Shown here: one piece after another, positions 1 to 7,461 of the stretch
Layout: each line of letters opens with the position of its first letter
How positions within the stretch are numbered: the first letter of the stretch is position 1
Origin: SIAJ01 sp036266155
Lineage (GTDB): Bacteria > Planctomycetota > Planctomycetia > Gemmatales > Gemmataceae
DNA length: 22,960 bases
Assembly: GCA_036266155.1 (NCBI GenBank)
Contig: DATANR010000158.1
Location: forward strand, 1-22,960
Direction: 5' to 3'
The notes under the pieces: model-generated
The model's database searches: none
The model's input: only the letters and a program-made list of their open reading frames with translations
Told to the model about the DNA's origin: nothing
Position numbers and translations under genes: made by a program

Positions 1-1744
1 GTAGTCGCTCCTTCAGTAGGGAGCCAGTCACTTTTCGCGCGGCCTCCTGCGGTGAGGTCACCCCCAGGACTATCCCATATCGCTGAAGTGCTTCAGCCCA
101 CTCCATCGCCAACCGTTTTTTGCTGGGCCGCCTGCCATCCACCAGCGACCACCGCAAATCGTCGATTCGGTCGAGGTCCCTGAGTAGAGCAAAATCGATC
201 CGGCACTGGTCAAGCCGGACCTGGATCGCCTCTCCGGCGCCATCGGGTAGCCGTCGTTCAACTTCCGTCATGGCGACCTCGGCGGCCGCCGCATCTTCGG
301 CACTCAGAGCCGCTTCGCAGCGCCCGACCCAGGCATTGAGAGCATCTTGGTTCCGGGCGTGCCGCCGCTGATCGTCTGTCCTTCGGCTGTCATACTGCCA
401 AGCGGCCGTGCCGACCGCCAGGAGAAACGTCGCGAGAGAAGCTACTAGTCCGAGCTGCCACCGCGCTTGCGAGCGTTGCGCAACCGCCTGAGCCTCGGCC
501 GTTGCACGAGCCAACTCAGCCGATCGCCGCCGAATCTCGACCCTGGTCGCGTAATTAGTCACTAGCATCGCCACCGTCCCACCGTCCGCCGGCCGGTCAG
601 CCGGTCGTTTCGACAGGCATAGCTTGCACAGGTCGATCAATTCCAGATCTGCTCCGCATCCGTCAAGTCGGACGAATGCATCCTCAACTAGCCACGCTCG
701 GGCGCAGGTCCGAACCTGGGTATAAGTACCGGTGTACAGGGTCACCCCTGTCAAGATCTGGCACAGGATCGCACCGAGTGCGAATACATCGGAGCGCGGC
801 TCGACCGCGGACGGCTCCCCATCCACTTGCTCCGGAGGCATATACATCAATGTGCCGCAGGCAGTCCCGAAACGAGTGCCACTAAAACCCTCATCACCAT
901 ATTCAGCTAGCGGAACAGAAACCGCAGAAGTTGCTGAAGCGCCGTCGACCCGATCAGCTGGCTCCAAGTTTCCCACTTTTTTTGCGAGTCCCCAATCCAT
1001 AACCTGGACCTCGCCAAACGCCCCCACCATCACGTTCTGTGGTTTTAGATCTCGGTGGGCGACGCCCTGGGTGTGAGCATACCCGACCGCGTGACAAACC
1101 TGTTTGAATATCTGAACGAACCAGGTAAGATCGGCGATTGCATTCGATCGTTCCTTCAGCAATTGACTTAGTGTCTGGCCCCGGATTAACTTCATTGCCA
1201 GATACGGTCGACCGTCCTGGAGGCTACCATAACAGTAGACTGCCGGAATGCAGGGGTGCTGAAGTTGGGCCGCGATGCGCATCTCCCTTTGAAATCGCCG
1301 CTCCACCCGTGGGCTCGATGCTAATTCCGGCCGCACCGTCTTGAGGGCCACCTCCCGATCCAACCGCTGGTCGTAGGCTCGGTACACCACACCCATCCCG
1401 CCAACGCCGAGTACCTCTCTGCATTCGAATCCAGGCAAAACCGGAACTTGTAGTTTGGATTCGTCAGACAAATCGCCAACGCAGAGATGATCCATTGTGA
1501 CCAACTCTGACGAGGAAGAAAAGGACGAAGGCAAGGGGTCTTTGCTATGTCGGGCGTCTGAAATGATGTCCCTGATATACTGCTCGCTGAGTGCTTCCAG
1601 GGCACGCAGGTCGTCAGATGAAAGCTCGACAATCCTGGCGGAGATTGCAGCAATTGCCGAGCCGTCCCGTGAGGTCATAGCCGTACCGTGGCCGTTGAGC
1701 CGGCCTGAACTGGTGTCGATTTCAGTTTGACGTCCGTCGTTCAC
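1..1744 (-). CDS. Membrane Ser/Thr protein kinase (Hanks type), 3' end beyond window
   Basis: I read this frame directly on the minus strand: 581 codons without a stop, leaving the window at base 1. The kinase domain covers about residues 100-350. It has a glycine-rich loop (GVGGMGVVY), a catalytic lysine in ALKTVRPE (K135), HRDLKPQN (D232), DWGLAKK in place of DFG (D250), and GTLMYMPPEQ in the activation segment. A likely transmembrane helix (about 428-449, LGLVASLATFLLAVG) follows a basic, Arg/Ala-rich linker, and a soluble region lies beyond it. The start is GTG at 1744, overlapping the sigma factor stop (GTGA) with GGAGGAG just upstream; ATG at 1678 is the alternative. DWG kinases of this build are common in planctomycetes. 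The kinase probably signals to, or is controlled with, the sigma factor encoded before it. Its substrate is unknown. Confidence 0.93.
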   Translation of the reverse strand, partial: MNDGRQTEIDTSSGRLNGHGTAMTSRDGSAIAAISARIVELSSDDLRALEALSEQYIRDIISDARHSKDPLPSSFSSSSELVTMDHLCVGDLSDESKLQVPVLPGFECREVLGVGGMGVVYRAYDQRLDREVALKTVRPELASSPRVERRFQREMRIAAQLQHPCIPAVYCYGSLQDGRPYLAMKLIRGQTLSQLLKERSNAIADLTWFVQIFKQVCHAVGYAHTQGVAHRDLKPQNVMVGAFGEVQVMDWGLAKKVGNLEPADRVDGASATSAVSVPLAEYGDEGFSGTRFGTACGTLMYMPPEQVDGEPSAVEPRSDVFALGAILCQILTGVTLYTGTYTQVRTCARAWLVEDAFVRLDGCGADLELIDLCKLCLSKRPADRPADGGTVAMLVTNYATRVEIRRRSAELARATAEAQAVAQRSQARWQLGLVASLATFLLAVGTAAWQYDSRRTDDQRRHARNQDALNAWVGRCEAALSAEDAAAAEVAMTEVERRLPDGAGEAIQVRLDQCRIDFALLRDLDRIDDLRWSLVDGRRPSKKRLAMEWAEALQRYGIVLGVTSPQEAARKVTGSLLKERL

Positions 1745-2586
1745 AACTCCTCCGCCCGATCGCGACCGAGGTAGTAGCCGTTGCGCTCAAGGAAGATGCG
1801 AACTGTCAGAAGCCCGCGCTTCAGCATCATCCGTGTTTGATCCGGATGATGGCTTGAGCCCGACACAGTTGTGAGGTGGGAGCTTAGCCAGGTCGGCGAT
1901 AGCGATTCGGGGTACTCTCGTAGGTATTCCTTGACAACAAACCGCTGCATAATATTGAGTTGGGCGACCGCTAACTCTACCAAGGTGATGAGTTCCCGTT
2001 CGATCGCTCGCTCCTGCGCCCCCATCCACGCCGGGCCGGCGAGGAAGGCGGAGATCGCTTCCGTGACGGTCAATGAAACCTCACGACCGCGAGTTCGTTT
2101 ACGTTGCAGGTCCACGCCCCGCGCAACGGCAATCTTGGCGAGTAAGGACTGAAGCGAACCTTCGTTCCGCAACAGGCCCGCATCGATCTTTCGTACCAGT
2201 TCGTATATGGTGGTCTGCCACACGTCTGCGAGGTCGGTCGGAAGAAGGTATGGGCATCTCTGTCTAACTTTTGCTATAACAATCATTCGATAGATTTTGT
2301 CTACTTGGATCACCCCTTCGTCACGCACGGCAGGCTCCGCGTGCGTTAGCAGTGCCTTGATCTCGAACTCTGACCACTCCTCACGATTTCGATGCCTCTC
2401 CACGGCCTTTCCCTCCCCGACAGTGTCCAGACGGACCACCTGCCCCTTCCCCCATATTCTCCCTACTCGACAGCCGGTAGTATTACGAACAAATAAAGAG
2501 AGATTCTGCAGAGCCGGGCCTATTCGCGAGGGCCGGACGGCTGGGTGAGCGGTAGCCGCCACACTGGCCGGCTCGGCTATGGGCAT
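1741..2586 (-). CDS. ECF-like RNA polymerase sigma factor
   Basis: Up to 281 aa. The middle (LADVWQTTIYELVRKID) resembles sigma region 2 helices. The C-terminal part (LNIMQRFVVKEYLREY, then LSSHLTT and RGLLTVRIFLERNGYYL) resembles region 4 with its helix-turn-helix, as in planctomycete ECF factors. It would direct RNA polymerase to specific promoters. Its stop overlaps the kinase start by 4 bp, so the pair is almost certainly cotranslated; planctomycete ECF genes are often paired with Ser/Thr kinases. The start is uncertain. The first 60 or so codons are unconserved-looking and include an AT-rich, promoter-like stretch near 2480-2510, so a GTG near 2440 or 2400, each with purine-rich sequence before it, may be the true start. 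Confidence 0.75.
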   Translation of the reverse strand: MPIAEPASVAATAHPAVRPSRIGPALQNLSLFVRNTTGCRVGRIWGKGQVVRLDTVGEGKAVERHRNREEWSEFEIKALLTHAEPAVRDEGVIQVDKIYRMIVIAKVRQRCPYLLPTDLADVWQTTIYELVRKIDAGLLRNEGSLQSLLAKIAVARGVDLQRKRTRGREVSLTVTEAISAFLAGPAWMGAQERAIERELITLVELAVAQLNIMQRFVVKEYLREYPESLSPTWLSSHLTTVSGSSHHPDQTRMMLKRGLLTVRIFLERNGYYLGRDRAEEL

Positions 2587-2659
2587 GCGATCACTTGCCC
2601 CTTCACCCAGCGCTCCATTATCCCGGTGGCGTGACCGCTTGCAAGCACGTTTTCTCCCA

Positions 2660-2705
2660 CGAACGGGGCCAGCCGAAGCGGGTTGGCCTTCGGATCAGCC
2701 GTTCG
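2660..2705. repeat. Nested inverted repeat, candidate IS91 origin end
   Basis: Outer arms CGAACGG (2660-2666) and CCGTTCG (2699-2705) enclose inner arms CCGAAG (2673-2678) and CTTCGG (2688-2693). The sequence lies about 100 bp beyond the transposase stop, where oriIS is expected. No T-run follows on either strand, which argues against a simple terminator. The 2587-2805 interval otherwise shows no gene that I can support. Confidence 0.45.
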
Positions 2706-2805
2706 AGCGCCCCACGGTGACGCCGTCGGCGGCCGCGGCGCGCAGTCTCCCCGGCGCGGCCGCGGGTCGCCGCTGGGCTGGGTTCCTTTCACCAGCAGCG
2801 TGCCG

Positions 2806-4008
2806 CTACGACGTGTTGGTCGGCAAGCGCGGCAACGCCGGGCAGTCCAGGCGACGGCTGCCGCACGCCGGACAGCAGCGCTCGGGCAACGCGGGCGGCT
2901 CCAGCGCGACCGGTTCCCCCATGCTCGTCGTCGCCGGCGCCGCCGCCACCAGCAACAGCCGGCGTGCCGTGGCCAGTCGCTCCGCCCGGAAGCGGTTCGC
3001 CAACAGGCCATAATGCCGGATCTTGGTGAAGCCCATCGGCAACACGTGGGTCACGAAGCGGCGCAGGAACTCCAGCGCATCCAGCGTCATCGTCTTCTGC
3101 TGGTGCTCGTCGGCGTAATCCTTATAGCGGAAGGTCACACGGCCATTTTCGAGGCTCACCAGACGGTGATTGCTGATGGCCACCCGGTGCGTGTAGCGGG
3201 CCAGGTACTTCAACACCTGCGCCGGACCGCCGAACGGCCGCTTGGCGTAGACCACCCAATCCTTCTGCTGGAGGGGCCGCAAGAAGGCATGGAACGCCGC
3301 CGGCTGCGCCAGCGGTGTCAGCTTGCCAAAGAAGCGTAGTCGTCCGTGCGCGTGCGCCTGCCGCAAACCGTCGAGGTACTTGCCGCGGAACACCCGGCTC
3401 AACACCTTCACTGGCAGGAAGAACCCCGGCCGGCACGTTACCCAGCGAGGCGACGCATCAATCAAGCCCGATGCGTCGCACGACAGGCCCCCGCCCGTGA
3501 CCACGCCATGCACATGCGGATGGTGCTGCAGCGTCTGGCCCCACGTGTGCAACACCAGCAACAACCCCGGCACGGCGCCCAGACGCTTCGGGTTGGCCGC
3601 GACTTCACGAATCGTCGCCGCCGCCGACTGGAACAACAGATCGTACAGCACCGTCGGATTGGCGCGCGCCAGGTCGCTCAACTCGTCGGGCAGCGTGAAC
3701 ACGAGGTGGTAATACTCGACCTGCAACAGATGCTCGGCCTGGGCGGCGAGCCATTTGGCCCGCGCCAGGGCCTGGCACTTCGGACAGTGGCGGTTGCGGC
3801 ACGAATTGTAGGCGATGCGTTCGTGGCCGCAGTCGCGACAGCGTTCGACATGGCCACCCAGGGCCGCAGTGCGACAGCGGGCCAGGTCGCGCAACGCCTT
3901 CTTCTGGGCATGGCTCAAGATCGCCGCGAACCGCTGGCGGAATGCGTCGCCGTGTGCTCGGATGATGTCCGCCACTTCGAGCACCGGCCGCTCGACGGTG
4001 GCGGTCAT
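2806..4008 (-). CDS. tnpA: IS91-family transposase (Y2 HUH nuclease)
   Basis: 400 aa, the usual length for the family. The N-terminal zinc-binding region shows paired cysteines (CRDCG, then CRNRHCPKC). The HUH metal motif is HPHVH at residues 163-167. The two catalytic tyrosines are in YLARY (Y268 and Y272). All key residues are present and the frame is intact, so the protein may be active. It would nick one DNA strand, become covalently joined through tyrosine, and drive rolling-circle transposition. The start chosen is the ATG at 4008, which overlaps the stop of a tyrosine-recombinase remnant (ATGA). The same frame stays open upstream to 4758, but that extension matches nothing and crosses the recombinase tail and another gene. 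Confidence 0.93.
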   Translation of the reverse strand: MTATVERPVLEVADIIRAHGDAFRQRFAAILSHAQKKALRDLARCRTAALGGHVERCRDCGHERIAYNSCRNRHCPKCQALARAKWLAAQAEHLLQVEYYHLVFTLPDELSDLARANPTVLYDLLFQSAAATIREVAANPKRLGAVPGLLLVLHTWGQTLQHHPHVHGVVTGGGLSCDASGLIDASPRWVTCRPGFFLPVKVLSRVFRGKYLDGLRQAHAHGRLRFFGKLTPLAQPAAFHAFLRPLQQKDWVVYAKRPFGGPAQVLKYLARYTHRVAISNHRLVSLENGRVTFRYKDYADEHQQKTMTLDALEFLRRFVTHVLPMGFTKIRHYGLLANRFRAERLATARRLLLVAAAPATTSMGEPVALEPPALPERCCPACGSRRLDCPALPRLPTNTS

Positions 4009-4127
4009 GACTGGCCCTCCGTGGCCGGCGGCGTCTTGGGCAAGGCAATGAGGTCGAGCAGGCTGGGCGTCTGCTGGAGATGCCGACCGCTGACATGCAG
4101 GTAACGGGCCGTGGTGGACAGGCTGGT
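4005..4127 (-). pseudogene. 3' remnant of a tyrosine recombinase
   Basis: In the frame ending at the TGA at 4005-4007 the peptide contains STTARYLHVSGRHL, the box around the catalytic tyrosine (codon 4101-4103) of phage-type integrases. A tail (TPSLLDLIALPK) of the kind seen in integrases found with IS91-like transposases follows. Only about 39 codons remain; homology stops near 4124, so the Arg-His-Arg catalytic core is missing. The ATGA overlap with the transposase start implies that the two were once a coupled pair inside the IS. Loss of the rest marks a deletion or recombination point. Confidence 0.65.
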
Positions 4128-4133
4128 GATTAC

Positions 4134-4451
4134 AAGCGGTGGCGCCGAGTTCGGCGCCGTCCGATAAAACGCCGATCGGTCGGACCATTGGAGTAAGAAG
4201 GGTGGACGTCGCTCGGTGAGTTAGCCAGCGCTGACTTGATTCAGATCTTCGAAATGCAAACTCTTCAATTTGATGGAGCTGGCTTGCACTCGGTGGCCGT
4301 CGAAAAACCGCCCCATCGAACGTGTGCATCTCCCATGAGGCGGGTTCGCCGCCACACAATTCATAGGGGCCGCTCTCCTCGACCGCTGAGGTGGAGGGGT
4401 ACGGGTTAATAGCCGTACCGAGCCATTGTGTACCGGTGGCGGTTGAAAACT
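4134..4451. other. Gene-free junction segment
   Basis: I find no supportable gene. It holds a perfect palindrome with arms GGCGCCGA/TCGGCGCC (4141-4158) next to the recombinase break. It also has an inverted repeat GGTACGG/CCGTACC (4398-4404 and 4413-4419), about 30 bp past the stop of the replication-relaxation gene. The second could be a terminator stem, but no clear T-run follows it on the minus strand. Confidence 0.5.
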
Positions 4452-5360
4452 CTAGCAGGCCGTGAGAAGGCAGTCCACTAGCCGTGACAAGCGTACCGGC
4501 GGCTTCACGGGCGAGACCTCCGGATGGAGATCGACCAAGGACTGCCAGTGCCCGAAGTGATCGAGGAAGATGGGAGCAGAGAGCCGGTCCGGATCGGCGA
4601 CGAAGACATCGAACGTCGCGGCGTACACGAGACGGCGGGCACGACGAGTCGCACCCTCGGCAGCGAGGGCCAAGATGTTGTGAGCGCGAGCGTCCGATGG
4701 CGTCAGAAAAACGACGCGGAACCTCGGCCGTTCCCATGACTTTCCCGCTTGATGCCACTGATTCAGAACGAGTTCTTGGTAGGCGTTGTACGTTGTCAGT
4801 TTCTGACGGATGCTATTGACGGCATGGGAATCGACCGACGCAGTGCTGTTGTCGATTTCGATCGCCAGATTGAACGATCGTCCCTCGCTTCGCAGGCGGA
4901 AGAAACAGTCCGGTTGTACCTGGCGGTCGCCGGCGACAATCGACAGCCCGTTCTCGCCGAAGAATCGGTCGATGTGAATGTGGTTCGCGTGGCAGGCACG
5001 CAAAGTCTCCACGATGACCTCGGCCAAGCGGAACGTATGGAAGAGGAGTGAAGGCGATACCTCGGCGAAGAACGCTCGCGAGGGTTGCGCCGCTGCGCGG
5101 CCGCCGACGAACGCGAATCCGAGCGGCGTGAGTTTGTAGTAGTTCTGCAATCCCCCGCCGGCCTGGGCCATCGGCCAAGTTCGCACGATCTTCGCCTGCT
5201 GTAGCGACTGCAACCGTTCGCGTAGGCGCCGCTCGTCGATGAATCCGCCTCCGTCGAAAGTCGGGCTCGCCCGATGCAGCAAGGCCGTCGAGGCCGGCGT
5301 CCAGCAAAGCAGTCGGAGCAAGGACAGATCCCGCGGCGAGAGACTGACTCGATTGTTCAT
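4452..5360 (-). CDS. Replication-relaxation family protein
   Basis: 302 aa from the ATG at 5360; a GTG at 5381 in the same frame is possible. The N-terminus (LSPRDLSLLRLLCWTPAST, then GGGFIDERRLRERLQ) looks like a winged-helix domain. The central part has QPDCFFRL followed by LAIEIDNSTASVD, then VVFLTPSDARAHNIL. This is the restriction-endonuclease-like PD-(D/E)xK pattern known from the replication-relaxation family of plasmids and integrative elements. A role in replication or transfer of the element is inferred from family and context. It is divergent from the primase gene across a 150-bp intergenic region that may hold both promoters. Confidence 0.7.
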   Translation of the reverse strand: MNNRVSLSPRDLSLLRLLCWTPASTALLHRASPTFDGGGFIDERRLRERLQSLQQAKIVRTWPMAQAGGGLQNYYKLTPLGFAFVGGRAAAQPSRAFFAEVSPSLLFHTFRLAEVIVETLRACHANHIHIDRFFGENGLSIVAGDRQVQPDCFFRLRSEGRSFNLAIEIDNSTASVDSHAVNSIRQKLTTYNAYQELVLNQWHQAGKSWERPRFRVVFLTPSDARAHNILALAAEGATRRARRLVYAATFDVFVADPDRLSAPIFLDHFGHWQSLVDLHPEVSPVKPPVRLSRLVDCLLTAC

Positions 5361-5517
5361 GAGGAGGCGAATGGGGAACACTCCGGGGTTAATGAGGAGA
5401 CTACCTGTTTCCGATTGGTTCGATCAAACTCTTTGCCGTTCTTCTTTCCCTGCCGTTTACCGGGGGTGGACAAGGGGGCGTTCGCTCGTGTAAGGTCTTC
5501 CCCTTTCTTCTGCACCG

Positions 5518-6723
5518 GTGAATCATCCGCAGTACATCAGCGTCGATGAACTCCAGGCGAAAACCACGTTGCAGGAAGCGGCGGCGAAATGTCGCGTGAC
5601 GCTCGACGTTCACGGCGGCGGCCGGCAGGTCCGCATCGACTGCCCGTTTCAATGTGCCGGCGATCATGCCGGCAAACGCGAGATCTCCGTCGATACGGGC
5701 AACCCGCAAAAGGTCTTCGCGTGCCACGCCTACGGATGTCACGTCCGCGGCAACCTTCTGACGCTGATGCACGGCTGGCTTTCCGGGAAACGGCCGACCG
5801 GCGACAAACTCAAGGGTGAGGAATTCAAACGCGTGCGAAATGTTTTGGCGGGCGAGGACGGGCAAGCGCAGAGAGTCATCGGGCAGCAAGCCGCAACGAC
5901 GGAGAAGAAGAAAACTGAGCCGTCGCGCAATGTCCCGCTTGCCTTGAGCGACAACGAAAAAGCCCGCGAGCTTGTGACGCTCGACGAAAAATTCCTACGG
6001 GACGTAGCGCACATGCCGCCGGCCGCGGCAACGTACGTGCGTCGGCACCCGTGTCTTACGGTCCCGGCGATGGAAAAATGGCGCGTCGGCGTTCTGCCGG
6101 CGGATGGCGGTCGCGACAAACGGGGTTGGTCGCTACGGGGCCAACTTCTCTATCCCGTCCTCGCGGAGGACGGCAAGGTGCTGGCCTGGGTCGCGCGCGA
6201 CCCGCAATTCGAGACGAAGGAAGAGGCCTTCGATGCCTTGGCGCCCGCGGCGCGAGCGAAGGAGAAGAAGCCGGCCAAGCACCGTTTCCCGGTCGACTTT
6301 CACCGGGGGCTAGAGCTCTTTGGTCAACATGGGGAGCGTCTCAAAGAACCCGGCTACCGCGAGTCGATCGCGACGTGTGGTGTGATCGTCGTCGAGGGGT
6401 TCAACGATGTGCTGGGCCTCGACGCAATCGCGGTCCCGTCCGTCGCCATCATGTCGAACCACATCACGGAGCAGCAGGTTTCGAAGATCGAACGCTGGGC
6501 CAAGAGCCTCGCCGGCGGACGGGTGTCGCTACTCTTTGACGCCGACGAAGCCGGCGACGACGGCGCGAAGGAGGCGCACTGGCTCCTCGGTCAACGAGGC
6601 CTCGATGTGCGGCTCGGCTGGAGCCGAGCGATGCATGGCGGCAAGTTTGCCGGCCATCAACCGGAAAATCTCGCGCGCGAAGACTGGGAGGCGGCAGTCC
6701 GGCCCACGATCGCGCGCTCGTGA
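5518..6723 (+). CDS. DNA primase with CHC2 zinc finger and TOPRIM domain
   Basis: 401 aa. An N-terminal zinc-ribbon pattern (CPFQCAGDH with C42, C46 and H50, then C69 and C74) matches the CHC2 fold. A C-terminal TOPRIM domain has VIVVEGFNDV (E293) and LLFDADEAGDDG (D341, D343). It should make RNA primers for replication of the element. It is shorter than chromosomal DnaG (about 600 aa) and lacks a visible helicase-binding domain, as in plasmid and phage primases. The start is GTG at 5518; no strong ribosome site is visible. It is followed at once by a strong hairpin terminator. Confidence 0.85.
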   Translation: MNHPQYISVDELQAKTTLQEAAAKCRVTLDVHGGGRQVRIDCPFQCAGDHAGKREISVDTGNPQKVFACHAYGCHVRGNLLTLMHGWLSGKRPTGDKLKGEEFKRVRNVLAGEDGQAQRVIGQQAATTEKKKTEPSRNVPLALSDNEKARELVTLDEKFLRDVAHMPPAAATYVRRHPCLTVPAMEKWRVGVLPADGGRDKRGWSLRGQLLYPVLAEDGKVLAWVARDPQFETKEEAFDALAPAARAKEKKPAKHRFPVDFHRGLELFGQHGERLKEPGYRESIATCGVIVVEGFNDVLGLDAIAVPSVAIMSNHITEQQVSKIERWAKSLAGGRVSLLFDADEAGDDGAKEAHWLLGQRGLDVRLGWSRAMHGGKFAGHQPENLAREDWEAAVRPTIARS

Positions 6724-6724
6724 C

Positions 6725-6769
6725 GGCGTCCGCCGTGCCGGGAGGCACGGACACACCGGACGCCATTTT
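6725..6769 (+). terminator. Nested-hairpin terminator after primase
   Basis: Outer arms GGCGTCCG (6725-6732) and CGGACGCC (6757-6764) enclose inner arms CCGTGCC/GGCACGG (6733-6750) with a GGGA loop, followed by ATTTT. It begins one base after the primase stop codon. Confidence 0.7.
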
Positions 6770-7235
6770 GCATGGAAGGTATTCTGCAACCGGCTACTTG
6801 CCGGTTGCATGGGACCGCTCCGCGGTCGTGGCGGCGAAGGCCGCATGGTGCGGGAGCCGCGTCGCGACCCGCCGAAGGTCGGGCGCGACCCCCGCACTGG
6901 CGCCGCGTCGATCACGAGGTACGAGTGTCAGCGTGTCGTCCTGGGCGGGGGTCGCGCCGGAGGGCGTCGACGCGGTCTCCATCATCGCATGGCACTCTCG
7001 TGGCTTTCGGAAGCCACCAGAACGGTCGATCTCCGATCGCCTGTGGATCGCCTCGCTGTCGCCGGTGCTGGCGAGCGAGCGGCGAAAGTCCGGCGACTCT
7101 TGACGGCTCGGCATTTTCGTTTCCGACGGGTTCGCGGCCGGGACATTTCTCGCCCCACTTCACTCTGCAATTCTTTCTCTCTTGCATAGATTTTTTTGCG
7201 AGTGGCGTTCGATAGTCGAGACCGGCCGATGGTTT

Positions 7236-7262
7236 TTCAAAAGCAGGCGGGCCTCAGCCCGC
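7236..7262 (-). terminator. Hairpin terminator for the minus-strand rep operon
   Basis: Arms GCGGGC (7247-7252) and GCCCGC (7257-7262) with a 4-base loop. Read on the minus strand they are followed by CTGCTTTTGAAAAA. The position is downstream of the rep stop and beyond the iterons. Confidence 0.5.
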
Positions 7263-7374
7263 AATCCCCTCTTTGTTTACAGAAGAATGATTTGTAATTG
7301 CTTTGTAGGCGAACAGGCGAATTCAGGTTTATCGCTTTGAGAAGCCATCGGTGCTATGCCTCCTCACGAAAAAG

Positions 7375-7448
7375 GTCCGGCAAATGCCGGTAGTCAGTCC
7401 GGCAAATGCCGATAGGCCCACCGTGAAAAGGTCCGGCAAATGCCGATA
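7375..7448 (+). repeat. Three iterons (18-bp direct repeats)
   Basis: GTCCGGCAAATGCCGATA occurs at 7397-7414 and 7431-7448, and with one change (GGTA ending) at 7375-7392. The starts are 22 and 34 bp apart. Each unit carries an inner dyad, CGGCA-AA-TGCCG. They lie directly after the rep stop codon. Repeats of this size and spacing near a rep gene are typical Rep-binding sites. Both the count and the spacing argue against CRISPR. Confidence 0.75.
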
Positions 7449-7461
7449 CCCGAAGCTGTTC

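Larger units (their letters stand above)
2660..4160 (-). mobile_element. IS91-family insertion element, approximate extent
   Basis: The unit holds an intact Y2 HUH transposase, a 46-bp nested inverted repeat 3' of it (2660-2705), and a truncated tyrosine-recombinase tail directly 5' of it. IS91 elements move by rolling-circle transposition, with the origin end 3' of the transposase, and leave no target duplication. The outer limits are guesses. The right end is set at the nested repeat, whose outer arm contains GAAC, a tetranucleotide of the type IS91 targets. The left limit is set where recombinase homology stops and a perfect palindrome begins (4141-4158). Confidence 0.6.
6724..7461. other. 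Gene-free region, candidate replication origin
   Basis: No gene is supportable in 738 bases. The segment holds a run of perfect stem-loops: 6725-6764; GCAACCGGC/GCCGGTTGC at 6786-6808; GACCGC/GCGGTC at 6813-6827; GTGGCTT/AAGCCAC at 7000-7017. An AT-rich stretch follows (about 7265-7345), then three iterons. It is bounded by a primase gene on one side and a RepA-like gene on the other. This arrangement fits a plasmid-type origin: iterons for Rep binding and an AT-rich unwinding site. The function is inferred. Confidence 0.5.

Noticed and set aside
2683..3339. Plus-strand open frame of 218 codons
   Set aside because: Arg-rich shadow opposite the transposase, with no motif.
3346..4104. Long plus-strand open frame of 252 codons
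   Set aside because: It lies antisense to the transposase; the Arg/Gln/Val-rich composition is typical of a GC-rich shadow.
4009..4758. A 250-codon upstream extension of the transposase frame
   Set aside because: It overlaps the recombinase tail and the replication-relaxation gene, matches no family, and IS91 transposases are about 400 aa, as given by the ATG at 4008.
6407..7189. Plus-strand open frame of 260 codons crossing the primase end
   Set aside because: Overlaps the TOPRIM domain in another frame and runs through terminator hairpins; the sequence is low-complexity Arg/Ser.
7375..7448. Possible CRISPR array
   Set aside because: Only three 18-bp units with spacers of 4 and 16 bases, and no cas genes; iterons explain them better.
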